Assembly: GCA_963834365.1 (NCBI GenBank)
Contig: CAWIBS010000030.1
Span: 124,001-188,000, forward strand
DNA length: 64,000 nt
Direction of reading: 5' to 3'
DNA from: CAWJAP01 sp963834365
GTDB taxonomy: Bacteria; Acidobacteriota; Vicinamibacteria; Vicinamibacterales; Vicinamibacteraceae
In this document: in pieces, positions 39,232 through 49,943 of the stretch
Numbering within the stretch: the stretch's first letter is position 1
How the letters are laid out: each line of letters opens with the position of its first letter
Program-made: the position numbers and the translations under genes
Notes under the pieces: generated by a model
Seen by the model: only the letters and a program-made list of their open reading frames with translations
The model's database searches: none
Told to the model about the DNA's origin: nothing

Positions 39232-40044
39232 TCAGCGGCGTGGCAGTCCGGCCAGATCCTGCTTCATCTCGGTGAAGCCCGCGCTCGTGCGGCGGCCACC
39301 CGGGGCGTTGGACGCCCGCAGGAGCTGAGCGCGGCTGCCCGGCGACGGATGCGATGAGAGAAACTGCTCGACCGACCCCGGGGAGCGACGTTGCTGCCGC
39401 TGCAGCACCTCGAAGAACTCCACCATGCCGCCGGCGTCCCAGCCCGCCTGCTGCATGATCCGGGCACCGACCTGGTCCGCCTCGCGTTCGTGATCCCGGC
39501 TGAACTTCAGGAAGAGGAACTGGGTGCCGAGGCCCGCGCCGACCCGCGCCGCAGCCTCGCCGCGGCCGCGGCCGTCGAGCACCGCGCCGAGAAGGCCCAG
39601 CAGCCCGTTGGCGACCGTCGCCTTGCTCAATTGCTCCGCCGCGTGCCGTTCGGCGACGTGCGCCACTTCGTGCGCGAGCACGCCCGCAATCTGTGCCTCG
39701 TTCTCCGCGAGCTCGAGAATCCCGCGGTGAATCCAGATCGGTCCACCCGGCAGCGCGAACGCGTTGGCGGTCCGGTCGTTGGCGACCGTGAAGCTGTAGG
39801 GATACTCCGGACCGGGCGCGTTCGCCGCGAGGCGCCGGCCGATGCGGTTCACATATGACGAGATGTCGGCATGGCGGACCGCCGGCACTTTCGATCGCAC
39901 TTGCTGTTGCGCCTGCCGGCCGACGTCTATTTCCTGCTGGACCGAGATCAGCGAGAAGGCCGCGACGCTGCTCGCGCCGATAAGCACCATGAACATCGTC
40001 GCAATCCCGCGCGCAGGACGATGGGGCGGGTGGGTCGCAGTCAT
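39232..40044 (-). CDS. M48-family zinc metallopeptidase, exported
   Basis: The start at 40044 (MTATHPPHRPARGIATMFMVL) gives 270 residues with one N-terminal membrane or signal segment. The zinc site is HEVAH (in LAHEVAHVAERHAAEQL, about residue 130) and the third ligand lies in the downstream HEREADQVGARIM. The Gly-rich helix and SSHPSPGSRAQLL are typical of the M48C/BepA-like group, which degrade or chaperone envelope proteins. No TPR domain follows, unlike BepA. It is divergent from the DUF2721 gene with a 163-base gap that holds no other gene. Confidence 0.9.
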   Translation of the reverse strand: MTATHPPHRPARGIATMFMVLIGASSVAAFSLISVQQEIDVGRQAQQQVRSKVPAVRHADISSYVNRIGRRLAANAPGPEYPYSFTVANDRTANAFALPGGPIWIHRGILELAENEAQIAGVLAHEVAHVAERHAAEQLSKATVANGLLGLLGAVLDGRGRGEAAARVGAGLGTQFLFLKFSRDHEREADQVGARIMQQAGWDAGGMVEFFEVLQRQQRRSPGSVEQFLSSHPSPGSRAQLLRASNAPGGRRTSAGFTEMKQDLAGLPRR

Positions 40045-40207
40045 GCCCACCGTTACAGCAAGGGCCTTGCCAGTGCGTTTCGTCCGGGTTTCATGCGATC
40101 CTCCGGGACAATGTCGGCAGGCTCCGCCGCGACCGCCACCTGTGCCGTGTCCGCTGCAGACTCCAACCACCGTCCGCGTTCCGACTCAAAGGGCTCCCCG
40201 ACTCCTC

Positions 40208-40786
40208 ATGTTCGACACGCATCTTCCCGATCTCCGCATCCTGGCGCCCGCGCTCGCCGTCCTCACGGCGATGATCACGCCGGCGATTCTGGTCCTGGCG
40301 GCCGGCACGCTGATCGGCTCGACTTCGGCGCGCCTCGCCCGGGTAGTCGATCGCGTCCGCGTCCTGTCGGATACGTTCGAGGCGCTCGAGACCGGTGAAT
40401 CGAAGAGTGCCTCGCTCGAGGAGCGCCGCGTCCACATCTTCGGACAGCTCGGCGGGCTGACCCAGCGGGCACGGCTCCTGCAGCTGAGCATGTTGTCGAT
40501 GTATCTCGCGCTCGCGAGCTTCATTTCGACGAGCGCCGTGCTCGGCCTGCTGGCCTTCGTGACGCCGGACCGGAGCTACTCGCCGTACGTCCCCGTCATC
40601 GGCGCCCTCAGCGGGATGGTGTTCCTCTTCGCGGGCAGCATGCTGCTCATCTTCGAATCGCGGGTGGCGTTCTTCGCGGTGCACGACGAAATGCGGTTCG
40701 TCACGAAGCTGGGTCGCAAGTTCGCGCCTGCCGAGATGGTCGAAGGAGCGCGGCACGCCGAGCAGGTGCTGAAAGGCAAGGAGTGA
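40208..40786 (+). CDS. DUF2721 membrane protein
   Basis: The 192-residue product (ATG 40208) has the DUF2721 pattern: a first helix (MITPAILVLAAGTLI), then SARLARVVDRVRVLSD, a charged region, RRARLLQLS-like (RARLLQLSMLSMYLALASF), and two more helices (VLGLLAFVT; VIGALSGMVFLFAGSMLLI) before FESRVAFFAVHDEM. Function of the family is unknown; it is an inner-membrane protein. The stop overlaps the start of the SGNH lipoprotein gene (GTGA), implying coupled translation. Confidence 0.85.
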   Translation: MFDTHLPDLRILAPALAVLTAMITPAILVLAAGTLIGSTSARLARVVDRVRVLSDTFEALETGESKSASLEERRVHIFGQLGGLTQRARLLQLSMLSMYLALASFISTSAVLGLLAFVTPDRSYSPYVPVIGALSGMVFLFAGSMLLIFESRVAFFAVHDEMRFVTKLGRKFAPAEMVEGARHAEQVLKGKE

Positions 40787-41649
40787 ACGTGCGGAGACAG
40801 GTCCTGCCGGAAGTGGCGGCGCTCGGCATGCTGCTCGCCCTGGCGGCGTGCAGCGAAAAGAGTCCCTCGAGTCCGACGCCACCGCAACCGAACCAGACGG
40901 TCTACACGGCGATCGGTGCGAGCGACGCGGCAGGCGTCGGCGGGAGCGTCCCGTGCTTCCCTTTCACGGATTGTCCGGACGGCACGGGCTACGTGCAGAC
41001 GATCGTGCGGCGGCTGAGAGCCGCCGGCCAGACCGTGGAGATCATGAATCTCGGGATTCCGGGCGCGGTGCTCTCGCCAGAGGTCGAAGAGCTCGCCCGC
41101 ACGCTCGGCCGCGGGACGATCGGCAATTACGTCGACCGCGAGCTGCCGTTCGTGCCGCGCAACTCGACGCTCGTGACGATCTTCGCCGGACCCAACGACG
41201 TCAACACCGTCGGCCTCGCGATCGAAGCCGGGCTGGGCGGCGACCCGGGCGTGTTCACGCAGACGCAGGCCGACATTTTCGGGCGCAACCTCACCACGCT
41301 GGTCAACGGCGTGCGCACGCGCGCGCCCAATGCCCGGCTCGTCGCCGTCAACGTGCCGAACCTGGCCGCGCTCCCCTACGTCTCGAGCCGATCGCTCACC
41401 GAGCGCCGGCTCCTGCAGCAGATCTCGGTGCTCTTCTCCGCCCGCGTGAACGCCCTGGCGTCCCAGGGCCTGCTCGTCGTCGATCTGATGTGTGATGCCC
41501 GATCGTACCAGCCGGACATCTACTCGGCCGATGGCTACCATCCGAACGATGCCGGCTATGCCTACGTCGCGGATCGCATGTACGGGCCGGCCACGACCGG
41601 GTCCAGCTCTCCTCCACGCGCCGCCTGTCCCGAGATGACGCGGTTCTAA
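40783..41649 (+). CDS. SGNH/GDSL-type hydrolase lipoprotein
   Basis: The GTG start at 40783 overlaps the previous stop by four bases; GTG 40789 is a possible alternative. A lipoprotein signal ends LALAAC with lipid-modified Cys at residue 23. The domain has SGNH blocks: AIGASDAAGVG (block I, Ser), NLGIPGAVLS (Gly), FAGPNDVN (Asn), and ADGYHPNDAGYA with the Asp/His pair. Such enzymes deacylate or esterolyse glycans and lipids at the cell surface. The TAA stop is shared with the first bases of the palindromic element at 41647. Confidence 0.88.
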   Translation: MNVRRQVLPEVAALGMLLALAACSEKSPSSPTPPQPNQTVYTAIGASDAAGVGGSVPCFPFTDCPDGTGYVQTIVRRLRAAGQTVEIMNLGIPGAVLSPEVEELARTLGRGTIGNYVDRELPFVPRNSTLVTIFAGPNDVNTVGLAIEAGLGGDPGVFTQTQADIFGRNLTTLVNGVRTRAPNARLVAVNVPNLAALPYVSSRSLTERRLLQQISVLFSARVNALASQGLLVVDLMCDARSYQPDIYSADGYHPNDAGYAYVADRMYGPATTGSSSPPRAACPEMTRF

Positions 41650-41776
41650 GCCCAGAGTTCACTTGTGTTGACAACGGGCCCGCCAAGGTGGCGCCGGGCT
41701 TTAGCCCGGCCATCGCGGGCCCGGGCAGGCCTAAAGGCCTGCGCCACATCACCAACACAAGTGAACTCTGGGCTTA
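41647..41776. mobile_element. 130-bp MITE-like element with perfect 24-bp terminal inverted repeats
   Basis: The best copy of the family. Left end 41647-41670 (taagcccagagttcacttgt then gttg) and right end 41753-41776 are perfect reverse complements over 24 bases. Inside are two hairpin-forming units (gccgggctttagcccggc and caggcctaaaggcctg). It is non-coding. Its first three bases are the TAA stop of the SGNH gene. Related copies are at 19533, 31713 and 56321, and simpler relatives flank 62450-62563. The length and ends suggest a non-autonomous mobile or REP-type element; no transposase in the window is clearly its helper. Confidence 0.8.
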
Positions 41777-41784
41777 GGGGTCAA

Positions 41785-41835
41785 TCACGGGCTGCGGGCT
41801 GCGGGCTGCGGGCTACGGGCTACGGGCTACGGGCA
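41785..41835. repeat. gggctgc/gggctac tandem repeats
   Basis: Six to seven 7-base units ('gggctgc' three times, then 'gggctac') directly follow the palindromic element. Unit type shared with 20202, 28451 and 42065. Confidence 0.75.
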
Positions 41836-41862
41836 AACCCTTGATGCCGGCCGTTGTGCTCT

Positions 41863-42036
41863 CACTCAGCGTCGGCCGTCATGAGGTCGCCGAAGCCGGC
41901 ACTGGCGAGGCGTTCGCGCAGCTGACGCTGCTGGAGATCGGTCAGGCTGCTTCGCGGCGGCAAGACAGGCGCCGCAATCGAGCCCCGACCACGCGAGAAT
42001 CTGCTTGATGGCCGGGAACAGCGGAACTGCAGAGGG
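41863..42036 (-). pseudogene. Remnant of a DapA-family aldolase C-terminus
   Basis: Read on the minus strand, this piece gives PLFPAIKQILAWSGLDCGA and, after a one-base shift, PVLPPRSSLTDLQQRQLRE, then LASAGFGDLMTADAE and TGA at 41863-41865. The pattern FPAIKxxLAxxGLDxGxPxxPxxxLT is the C-terminal end of dihydrodipicolinate synthase/N-acetylneuraminate lyase-type proteins. Nothing upstream (42037-42180) continues the protein; repeats occur there. It is therefore a gene relic of about 55 codons. Confidence 0.55.
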
Positions 42037-42059
42037 TGAAGGGCTTCAGGTCTGTCGAG

Positions 42060-42180
42060 TCAGGTGATCTACGGGCACTACGGGCTACTGGCGACGGGAC
42101 TGGTAAAGAATCTTGCCGGGCCCGCAGCCTGTAGCCCGCAGTCCGGGCTCTGTCTTCGGTCTTCAGTCTTGGTCTTCACA
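42060..42180. repeat. Mixed short repeats (gggctac and ggtcttc types)
   Basis: Between the aldolase relic and the MFS gene are 'tctacgggcactacgggctac', 'agcctgtagcccgcag' and 'tgtcttcggtcttcagtcttggtcttc'. They are shorter versions of the repeat types at 37437 and 41785. No gene is visible from 42037 to 42250. Confidence 0.6.
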
Positions 42181-42251
42181 ACCTTCGGACAGACTACTGC
42201 ACTCCGTCGTGAACGTTCATTGTCATAGCGGCTTCGTGCGCGACGTGACAC

Positions 42252-42260
42252 TGCTACACT
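42252..42260 (+). promoter_or_regulatory. Extended -10 (TGcTACACT) before the MFS gene
   Basis: TGn-TACACT (hexamer 42255-42260) lies seven bases before the CTG at 42268, the only plausible start-like codon of the MFS frame. It has the same form and spacing as the candidates before 27999 and 55608. Confidence 0.4.
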
Positions 42261-42267
42261 CGCGTCC

Positions 42268-43530
42268 CTGAAGGGGACACGCAGCATCGCAGCCACGGGC
42301 GACGATCGCGAACCGGGCACGCCTGCCGGCGCCGCCGCTCGCCGGCGTGCCGTCACCGCAATCTTCATCGGCGCGGCGCTCTCCACGACCGGCTACCTCG
42401 TCGCCGGTACGGTCACGGCTCTTGCCGCGGACGCCCAGTTGGGATCGGCGGCCTGGAGCGGCCTTCCTGCCGCGGTTCTGGTGCTGGGCACGGCCGTCGG
42501 CTCCAGCGCCCTCACCGGCGTCATGCAGCGCTCCAGCCAGCGCGGCGGCATGATCACGGGCTACGCCATCTCCGCCACCGCGGCGATCGCCGCTGCCGTC
42601 GCCGTCCAGCGAGGTGCGTTTCTCCTGTTCATGGGGGCGACGTTCCTGCTCGGCCTCGGCTACGGCGCGAACCGCCTGGCCCGCTACACGGCAGCCGATC
42701 TCTTCCCGGCAGAACGGCGAGCCACGGTGATCGGCTGGATCGTCTGGGCCGCCACGATCGGTGCCGTCACCGGCCCGTCGCTCGCCGAACCGGCGGCGGC
42801 GCTCTCACGCCAGGCCGGGTTCGCATCACTGGTCGGCCCGTATGTGGCGGCCGCGGCCGCGATGCTGGCGGCGGCGCTCGTGATGTTCGCCATGCCTGGC
42901 CGGCTGGCGCTCTCGGGCCTCGTGACCGAGCCAGCGGCGTCCAGCGCCAGCGCCGCGGCGGCGAGCGCCGCGAATTCCGCTGTGCGTCTCGCGCTCTCGG
43001 CGATGACGGCGGCGCAGATCGCGATGGTGCTGCCGATGACGATGACCCCGCTGCACATGCAGCATGGGGGTGTCGGCTTGACGCGCATCGGGCTGGTGCT
43101 GTCGGCGCACACGCTGGGCATGTTTGCCCTGGCGCCGCTCACCGGACGTCTCACCGATCGCGTCGGCGCCCGACGAGTGATTGCGATGGGCACTGCCGTG
43201 CTCGTCTGCGCCTGCCTGCTGGGCGCGCTGACCACACACGGCGGCTCATTCCTCATGTTCGCGTCGCTCGGACTGCTCGGATTGGGATGGAACCTGTCGT
43301 TCATCGCCGGCAGCGCACTCCTGACCGCGAGTGCGTCACCGGAGGCGCGGCCCCGGCTGCAGGGACTGGGCGACACCTGTGTCTGGGGCGCCGGCGCCGC
43401 CGCTGGATTGCTCTCGGGCGTACTGCTCCACGCCACGAATTTCCGGACGCTCGTGCTCCTGTCGGCGCTGATTTCTCTCGTCCCGCTCGCCATCGACGCG
43501 TCGGATCGCCGCAGTGCGCGGCGCGGCTGA
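42268..43530 (+). CDS. MFS transporter, start codon unclear
   Basis: The frame is open from after a stop at 42226-42228 to 43530. The first membrane helix (RAVTAIFIGAALSTTGYLVAGTVTAL) lies upstream of the first TTG (42439), so the gene must start earlier. No ATG, GTG or TTG exists there, only CTG at 42268 just after a good -10. Either CTG is used or an indel hides the start. About 420 residues form twelve helices with the MFS loop GRLTDRVGARRV after helix 8. It resembles drug/H+ antiporters of the YajR/QacA-like type in layout. Substrate is unknown. Confidence 0.8.
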   Translation: MKGTRSIAATGDDREPGTPAGAAARRRAVTAIFIGAALSTTGYLVAGTVTALAADAQLGSAAWSGLPAAVLVLGTAVGSSALTGVMQRSSQRGGMITGYAISATAAIAAAVAVQRGAFLLFMGATFLLGLGYGANRLARYTAADLFPAERRATVIGWIVWAATIGAVTGPSLAEPAAALSRQAGFASLVGPYVAAAAAMLAAALVMFAMPGRLALSGLVTEPAASSASAAAASAANSAVRLALSAMTAAQIAMVLPMTMTPLHMQHGGVGLTRIGLVLSAHTLGMFALAPLTGRLTDRVGARRVIAMGTAVLVCACLLGALTTHGGSFLMFASLGLLGLGWNLSFIAGSALLTASASPEARPRLQGLGDTCVWGAGAAAGLLSGVLLHATNFRTLVLLSALISLVPLAIDASDRRSARRG

Positions 43531-43564
43531 GAAGCCGCGCCCTCCTGCGGTCGCCATCGCCGGC

Positions 43565-46243
43565 TCAATGCGCGGGCCCCAACAGCACCGCGTTGATGAA
43601 CAGCAGCGACGTCCCTTCCATGAAGGCGCGGAAGTTGGGATCTTCCGCGAAGGCGATCACATGGCCCTGGCCGAGCGGCTGGTGGATCAGGAACGCCTTG
43701 CTCGCGACCTGCGGCTTGAGCTCGTCCCAGACCAGCCCGCTGGCGACGAGCCGATCGACGGTCGCATAGGTCGCGACGTTCCGTCCCTTGTCCAGCTTGA
43801 TCGGCGTGAACACGCGCGACCCTTCGACCATCACCTGCACCTCTCCGTCGGTGCCGGCGCTCAGCCAGTGCTCGGTGTCGAGCGTGGCGCGGAGCAACGC
43901 GCCCGGCAGCGCACCGGGACGTTCCCACTCCGGCTGCACGGTCTTCTCGAGATCGATCGGTTGCGGCGGCGCGTCCTTCTTCGCCTCGGCCGCCTTGGGA
44001 TCGGTCTGCTCCACCTCGGGCCGCCCGCCCTTGAGCTCGGTGGTCGTCGAAAGCAACCCGACGCTCTCGCGTGACGCCCAGCGCGACGCCTCGGCGAGCG
44101 TGATGAGCGTGCCGCCGGCCGAGATCCAGTCCTTCAATCGGCGCAGCAGGTCTCCACTGATCGCCGAGTAGGTGCCAGACGGCAGGACCAGGACCTCGTA
44201 GCGCGTCAGGTCCACGCGCGCGAGGGAGGCAGTGCGGACGATCGTGACCGGCTGCCCGTAGCGGCGCTCGAGCACGTAACGCGTCCACCCCGCCGACAGG
44301 CTCGAGACCGGCGTGTCCCAGGCCATCAGCACCGCCGGCGCCTTGAGCGGCTGCACGAACCCGCTGCCGAGGGAGATGCCTCCCTCGACGAACGTACTGT
44401 CGAAGGGCACGATCTCCGCACCGTGCGGCGACGCGACGGCGCCGAGGGTCGCCGCCAGATTCGCATTCTCCGAGTGGCGCACGACCACGGTGCCGCCAGG
44501 GAACGTGCGACCGCCCAGCGTGAACGGCAGATCGGCGGTGCGCATCCGGATGCCGCGGCGCAGCCCTTCGACCACGACCGCTGCCGTCGCCGAGCCCCAC
44601 GGCAGCAGGTAGCCGATCTTCGATGCCGGAAGCGGAGTCGCGGGAGGGGCACTGGCCGTCGTGCCAGCGACCAGCGTCCACGACAGATCGCCGCCGGCGA
44701 CGGGCGACGACCTGACGCCTGTCGGCCGCTCGGCGGTGAGGATCTCGACGTCGAATGCGAGCGGCAGGCTCCAGGCCGTGACGTCGTAGATCTGCTCGCC
44801 GAGCCGCTTCTTGCGGCGCCGTTCCTGTTCCTTGAGGAAGCCCTCCGGCTGAGCGACGTGCGGCTCGAGCAGGTTCCGGAGCAAGCGCGAGCCCGGCTGC
44901 GCCGTCGGGATGATCCACGTGCCGGGCGGCAACTGGCGCGATGCGAGCTTGATGGGCTCGTCGGCGCGATGGACGTCGAAGCCCTGCGCGACGAGGAGCC
45001 GCGCCAGCCGCTCGCTCCGCGAGCGATCCGCGCCGGGGGGCAGCAGGTATTCGCGCACCGGCCCCCGCTCCCCTTCCTGAATCGCGCTGCGGCGGAACTC
45101 GAGAAAGTCGCGGAGCAGCTTCTCGCGGTTCCGTGCCGCGGTTTCGGCGGTCGTCATGGCGGCCGTGAAGTGCTGGAGCACGCCGTCCCGATACGTGAGG
45201 ATGCTGTCGTCGTCCCGCCGGAACCGCAGGCCGAGCGCCGACGCCTGCTCGTAGGTCATGCCGATCGATCCGTGGAAGATCGGCCACGACTCGCCGTAGC
45301 CCGGGTAGAAGGAGTCGTAGACTTCGCGGATGAAATAGCTGAAGCCACGCGCGTCGAAGCGCTGCGCGTTGGCGCGGCCGAAGGTGTCGAACCAGCCTTG
45401 CTGCGCCTTGGTGACGTGCGGGTTGAGCGGGTCGGCGGGCGGCGCGAAGTAGTAGGTCGAGTTGCTCCCCATCTCGTGCAGATCGACGACGACCTGGGGG
45501 AACCACTCGAGGAAGATCTTCGTGCGGCCGCGGGTCTCTGGCTGCGACTGCGCGAACCAGTCGCGGTTCATGTCGAACAGGTAGTGATTCGAGCGCCCGC
45601 CGGGCCACGGCTCGTCGTGCTCGACCGACGCCGGCTCGGCGTCCGGCAGCGCCGCCTCGCCCTGGAGGTTCTGACCCATGAAGCGGGCGCGGCCGTCGGG
45701 ATTCTCGAGCGGATCGATGAGGACGATCGACTCCCGCAGGATCAGATCGACCGCGGCATCGCCCCGGGCGGCGAGCAGGTGATACGCCTCGGCCAGCGCG
45801 GCATCCGACGAGGAGATCTCGTTGCCGTGCACGGCGTGCATCAGCCAGGTCACGACCGGCAGCCGCTTGACGAGCGCTTCGCCTTCGCCGGCGGTGAGCC
45901 GCCGCGGATCCGCCAGCTTCTGCAGGCCCTGCTTGACCTCGTCGAGGTTGGCGATCCGCTCGGGCGAGCCGACGACCAGCACGTGCAGCGGCCGCCCTTC
46001 CCACGTGCGCGCGTACTCGACGAGCCGCGTGCGCTCGGGTGCCGCCGCGTGCAGGGCCTTCAGGTAGAGCGTGATCGCGTCGGGCGAGGTGATGCGTGCC
46101 CCGGCGTCGTGACCGACGACCGACGCGAGCGTCGGGATCGCCGCGTCGTACTCGGTGCCGGGCGCCAGTTCCTGCTCCTGGGCGTGGACGGGTACCGCCG
46201 CGTACAGGGCGATCAACACCACCAGACCGCGTGATCGTCGCAT
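43565..46243 (-). CDS. Secreted M14-family zinc carboxypeptidase-like protein
   Basis: This intact 892-residue protein has a signal peptide (about 1-21, AVPVHAQ). The M14 catalytic domain shows HGNE with zinc ligands His139 and Glu142, NPDGR at 181-185, DMNRDW near 224, and DLHEMG with zinc ligand His256. The long C-terminal half (from about 400) contains a GATase-like/beta-sandwich region (LVLPSGTYSAISGDLLRRLKDWI) often fused to acidobacterial M14 proteins. It would trim peptides or cell-wall material outside the cytoplasm. It converges with the MFS gene and is followed downstream by nothing of its own strand for 2 kb. Confidence 0.92.
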   Translation of the reverse strand: MRRSRGLVVLIALYAAVPVHAQEQELAPGTEYDAAIPTLASVVGHDAGARITSPDAITLYLKALHAAAPERTRLVEYARTWEGRPLHVLVVGSPERIANLDEVKQGLQKLADPRRLTAGEGEALVKRLPVVTWLMHAVHGNEISSSDAALAEAYHLLAARGDAAVDLILRESIVLIDPLENPDGRARFMGQNLQGEAALPDAEPASVEHDEPWPGGRSNHYLFDMNRDWFAQSQPETRGRTKIFLEWFPQVVVDLHEMGSNSTYYFAPPADPLNPHVTKAQQGWFDTFGRANAQRFDARGFSYFIREVYDSFYPGYGESWPIFHGSIGMTYEQASALGLRFRRDDDSILTYRDGVLQHFTAAMTTAETAARNREKLLRDFLEFRRSAIQEGERGPVREYLLPPGADRSRSERLARLLVAQGFDVHRADEPIKLASRQLPPGTWIIPTAQPGSRLLRNLLEPHVAQPEGFLKEQERRRKKRLGEQIYDVTAWSLPLAFDVEILTAERPTGVRSSPVAGGDLSWTLVAGTTASAPPATPLPASKIGYLLPWGSATAAVVVEGLRRGIRMRTADLPFTLGGRTFPGGTVVVRHSENANLAATLGAVASPHGAEIVPFDSTFVEGGISLGSGFVQPLKAPAVLMAWDTPVSSLSAGWTRYVLERRYGQPVTIVRTASLARVDLTRYEVLVLPSGTYSAISGDLLRRLKDWISAGGTLITLAEASRWASRESVGLLSTTTELKGGRPEVEQTDPKAAEAKKDAPPQPIDLEKTVQPEWERPGALPGALLRATLDTEHWLSAGTDGEVQVMVEGSRVFTPIKLDKGRNVATYATVDRLVASGLVWDELKPQVASKAFLIHQPLGQGHVIAFAEDPNFRAFMEGTSLLFINAVLLGPAH

Positions 46244-46330
46244 CGGTGTGTGGGAGCGGAGCTTAGCAGAAACGGGGACGGGAGCCCTTTCTCAACATGA
46301 GCAGGGAAAACGAGAAACGGCTCCCGTCCC

Positions 46331-48542
<2,212 letters not shown>

Positions 48543-48618
48543 GATTTCATCAGCCCGGGCGGCGCGAACATCACGCCGTCCTCACGACCGCCACGCCATC
48601 CGGTTGCTACGGTCGGTC

Positions 48619-48682
48619 CTGCACCGTTGCCGGGAAGCCCGCACCGATGCCAGGAAGGACCCGCACCGATGCCAGCAAGGAA
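48619..48682. repeat. Three ~21-base tandem repeats containing a start codon
   Basis: Three near-copies of 'cgcaccgatgccaggaagga' (20-22 bases each) lie between the divergent regulator and protease genes. The third copy supplies the protease ATG (48669), and the AAGGA of the second (about 48654-48658) sits at ribosome-binding distance. Confidence 0.65.
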
Positions 48683-49625
48683 ATGCCGCGTGGCGTGGCC
48701 GCGACCGATTCGACGAGGAACCGTCACGCTCTGTTCTTGTCTCACCCTGGTGGCCAGTCCGGGTTACGGGCGTGTCTCGCGGGACGACGCGCAGCTGCCG
48801 CCTTCGATTCCCAAGACTTTCACGGTGCCGCTCACGATTGTCGCGGGCTTCCCGCTCGCGCCCGTGTTCGTGAACGGGCAGGGCCCGTTTGCCTTCCTGA
48901 TCGATACGGGCGGCCACTCGACCATGCTGTCCGAGGGGTTGGCCACCCGCCTTCGACTCATTCCACGGGTGCGCTATGCCATCGATACCGTCGCCGGATC
49001 GACTTTCGCGGCTGGCGGGACGGTGAACCATGTCTCGTTGGGGCCCCGGAGCTGGACGCAGCGCGAAGTCCTCTGGATGCCGCTCGCCGCCCTGCATGCG
49101 GTCGACGCCCGCATCGACGGCGTGCTCGGCCTCGATCTGCTGGGCGAGCTCGACCTGCTGCTCGACTATCAGAGGGCGCGGTTGACGATCCTGCCGCCGC
49201 ACGAAGCCGAGGCCCGGCTCGATGGGACCAGGACGCCGCTCGTGATGCTGAACGGCCGGTTCGGCGTGACGGCCGTGGTCAGTCGCCAGCGCTCGTCGGA
49301 TTCGGTGGCGCTCGTCCTCGATTCGGGTGCGACCGATCTCGTGCTCTTCGATTCGGCCGCCGCCCGCGCCCTGCGCCGCCGCGCGCGCCCGCTGGTCTCG
49401 GAAGTGCGGCTCGACAGCCACGCCGGCACTCGGACAGCACCACTCCTGGAACTGCCCTCGCTGACGATCGACCGCGTGAAGCTGGCGAGCGTCAGGGTCG
49501 TGGACGTCCGGGCCCCGGCGGGCGAGCGTCTCGAAGACGGCCTGCTGCCGATGCGGTTGTTCCATCGCGTCTATTTTGCGCCGACAGCCGGCTACGTGAT
49601 GCTGGACGCCTCGATCAAGCGGTAG
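48669..49625 (+). CDS. Retropepsin-like aspartyl protease, exported
   Basis: The ATG at 48669 gives 318 residues. A hydrophobic export segment lies at about 18-34 (GTVTLCSCLTLVASPGYG). Two aspartyl protease half-motifs are present: PFAFLIDTGGHSTMLS near residue 78, and VALVLDSGATDLVLF near 218, each followed by the expected hydrophobic-Gly element (GVLGLDLLGELDLLLDY). The duplicated half-site within one chain is usual for bacterial periplasmic 'aspartyl protease family' proteins. Target is unknown. The gene starts inside a tandem repeat and diverges from a CadC-like regulator gene. Confidence 0.85.
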   Translation: MPARKCRVAWPRPIRRGTVTLCSCLTLVASPGYGRVSRDDAQLPPSIPKTFTVPLTIVAGFPLAPVFVNGQGPFAFLIDTGGHSTMLSEGLATRLRLIPRVRYAIDTVAGSTFAAGGTVNHVSLGPRSWTQREVLWMPLAALHAVDARIDGVLGLDLLGELDLLLDYQRARLTILPPHEAEARLDGTRTPLVMLNGRFGVTAVVSRQRSSDSVALVLDSGATDLVLFDSAAARALRRRARPLVSEVRLDSHAGTRTAPLLELPSLTIDRVKLASVRVVDVRAPAGERLEDGLLPMRLFHRVYFAPTAGYVMLDASIKR

Positions 49626-49639
49626 CTTCCATTCAAAGC

Positions 49640-49735
49640 TACGAGCTACCAGGTGCCAGGTACCAGCTGGTCACTGGTAGCCGGTAATTGGTCGCTGGTA
49701 GCTGGTAACTTGTAGCTGGTAGCTGGTAGCTGATC
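49640..49735. repeat. gtagctg / ggtaccag-type tandem repeats
   Basis: About ten imperfect 7- to 9-base units ('gctaccaggtgccaggtacc', 'ctggtagccggtaattggtc', 'gctggtagctggtaacttg') fill the region after the protease stop. The stretch 49736-49943 then has no gene; an AT-rich patch (49800-49832, 'aaaattgaaatccaattc') stands out. Confidence 0.75.
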
Positions 49736-49913
49736 CCTTCCCCCTGGCTCTTCTTCACGGATGTTGCAAGAACTGCTCACCCGTGCACGCGAGGCGTGGC
49801 AAAAATTGAAATCCAATTCAAGTTCTCGCGCTCGATGCCGTTCGTAGTATCACGCGCAAGCCGCAGTTGGGCTTGGCCTTGGGGCGACGAGCCGGTCACT
49901 GCGCCGCGCGGGG

Positions 49914-49919
49914 TATACA
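49914..49919 (+). promoter_or_regulatory. Possible -10 (TATACA) of the radical SAM operon
   Basis: TATACA lies 24 bases before the maturase ATG in an otherwise GC-rich region. The -35 region is weak (around 49890-49896). Supports transcription starting near 49926. Low confidence. Confidence 0.3.
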
Positions 49920-49943
49920 GGTTGCACGACACGCGGACCGACC

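Noticed and set aside
42684..46004. A 1106-codon open frame on the minus strand
   Set aside because: It is the Arg/Ala/Gly-rich shadow of the M14 peptidase and of the MFS gene on the other strand; no domain motif is present and the true genes in these places are clear.
49800..49832. Possible operator or small RNA in the AT-rich patch before the rSAM gene
   Set aside because: Only a five-base inverted repeat (ttgaa/ttcaa) is seen; not enough to call a site.
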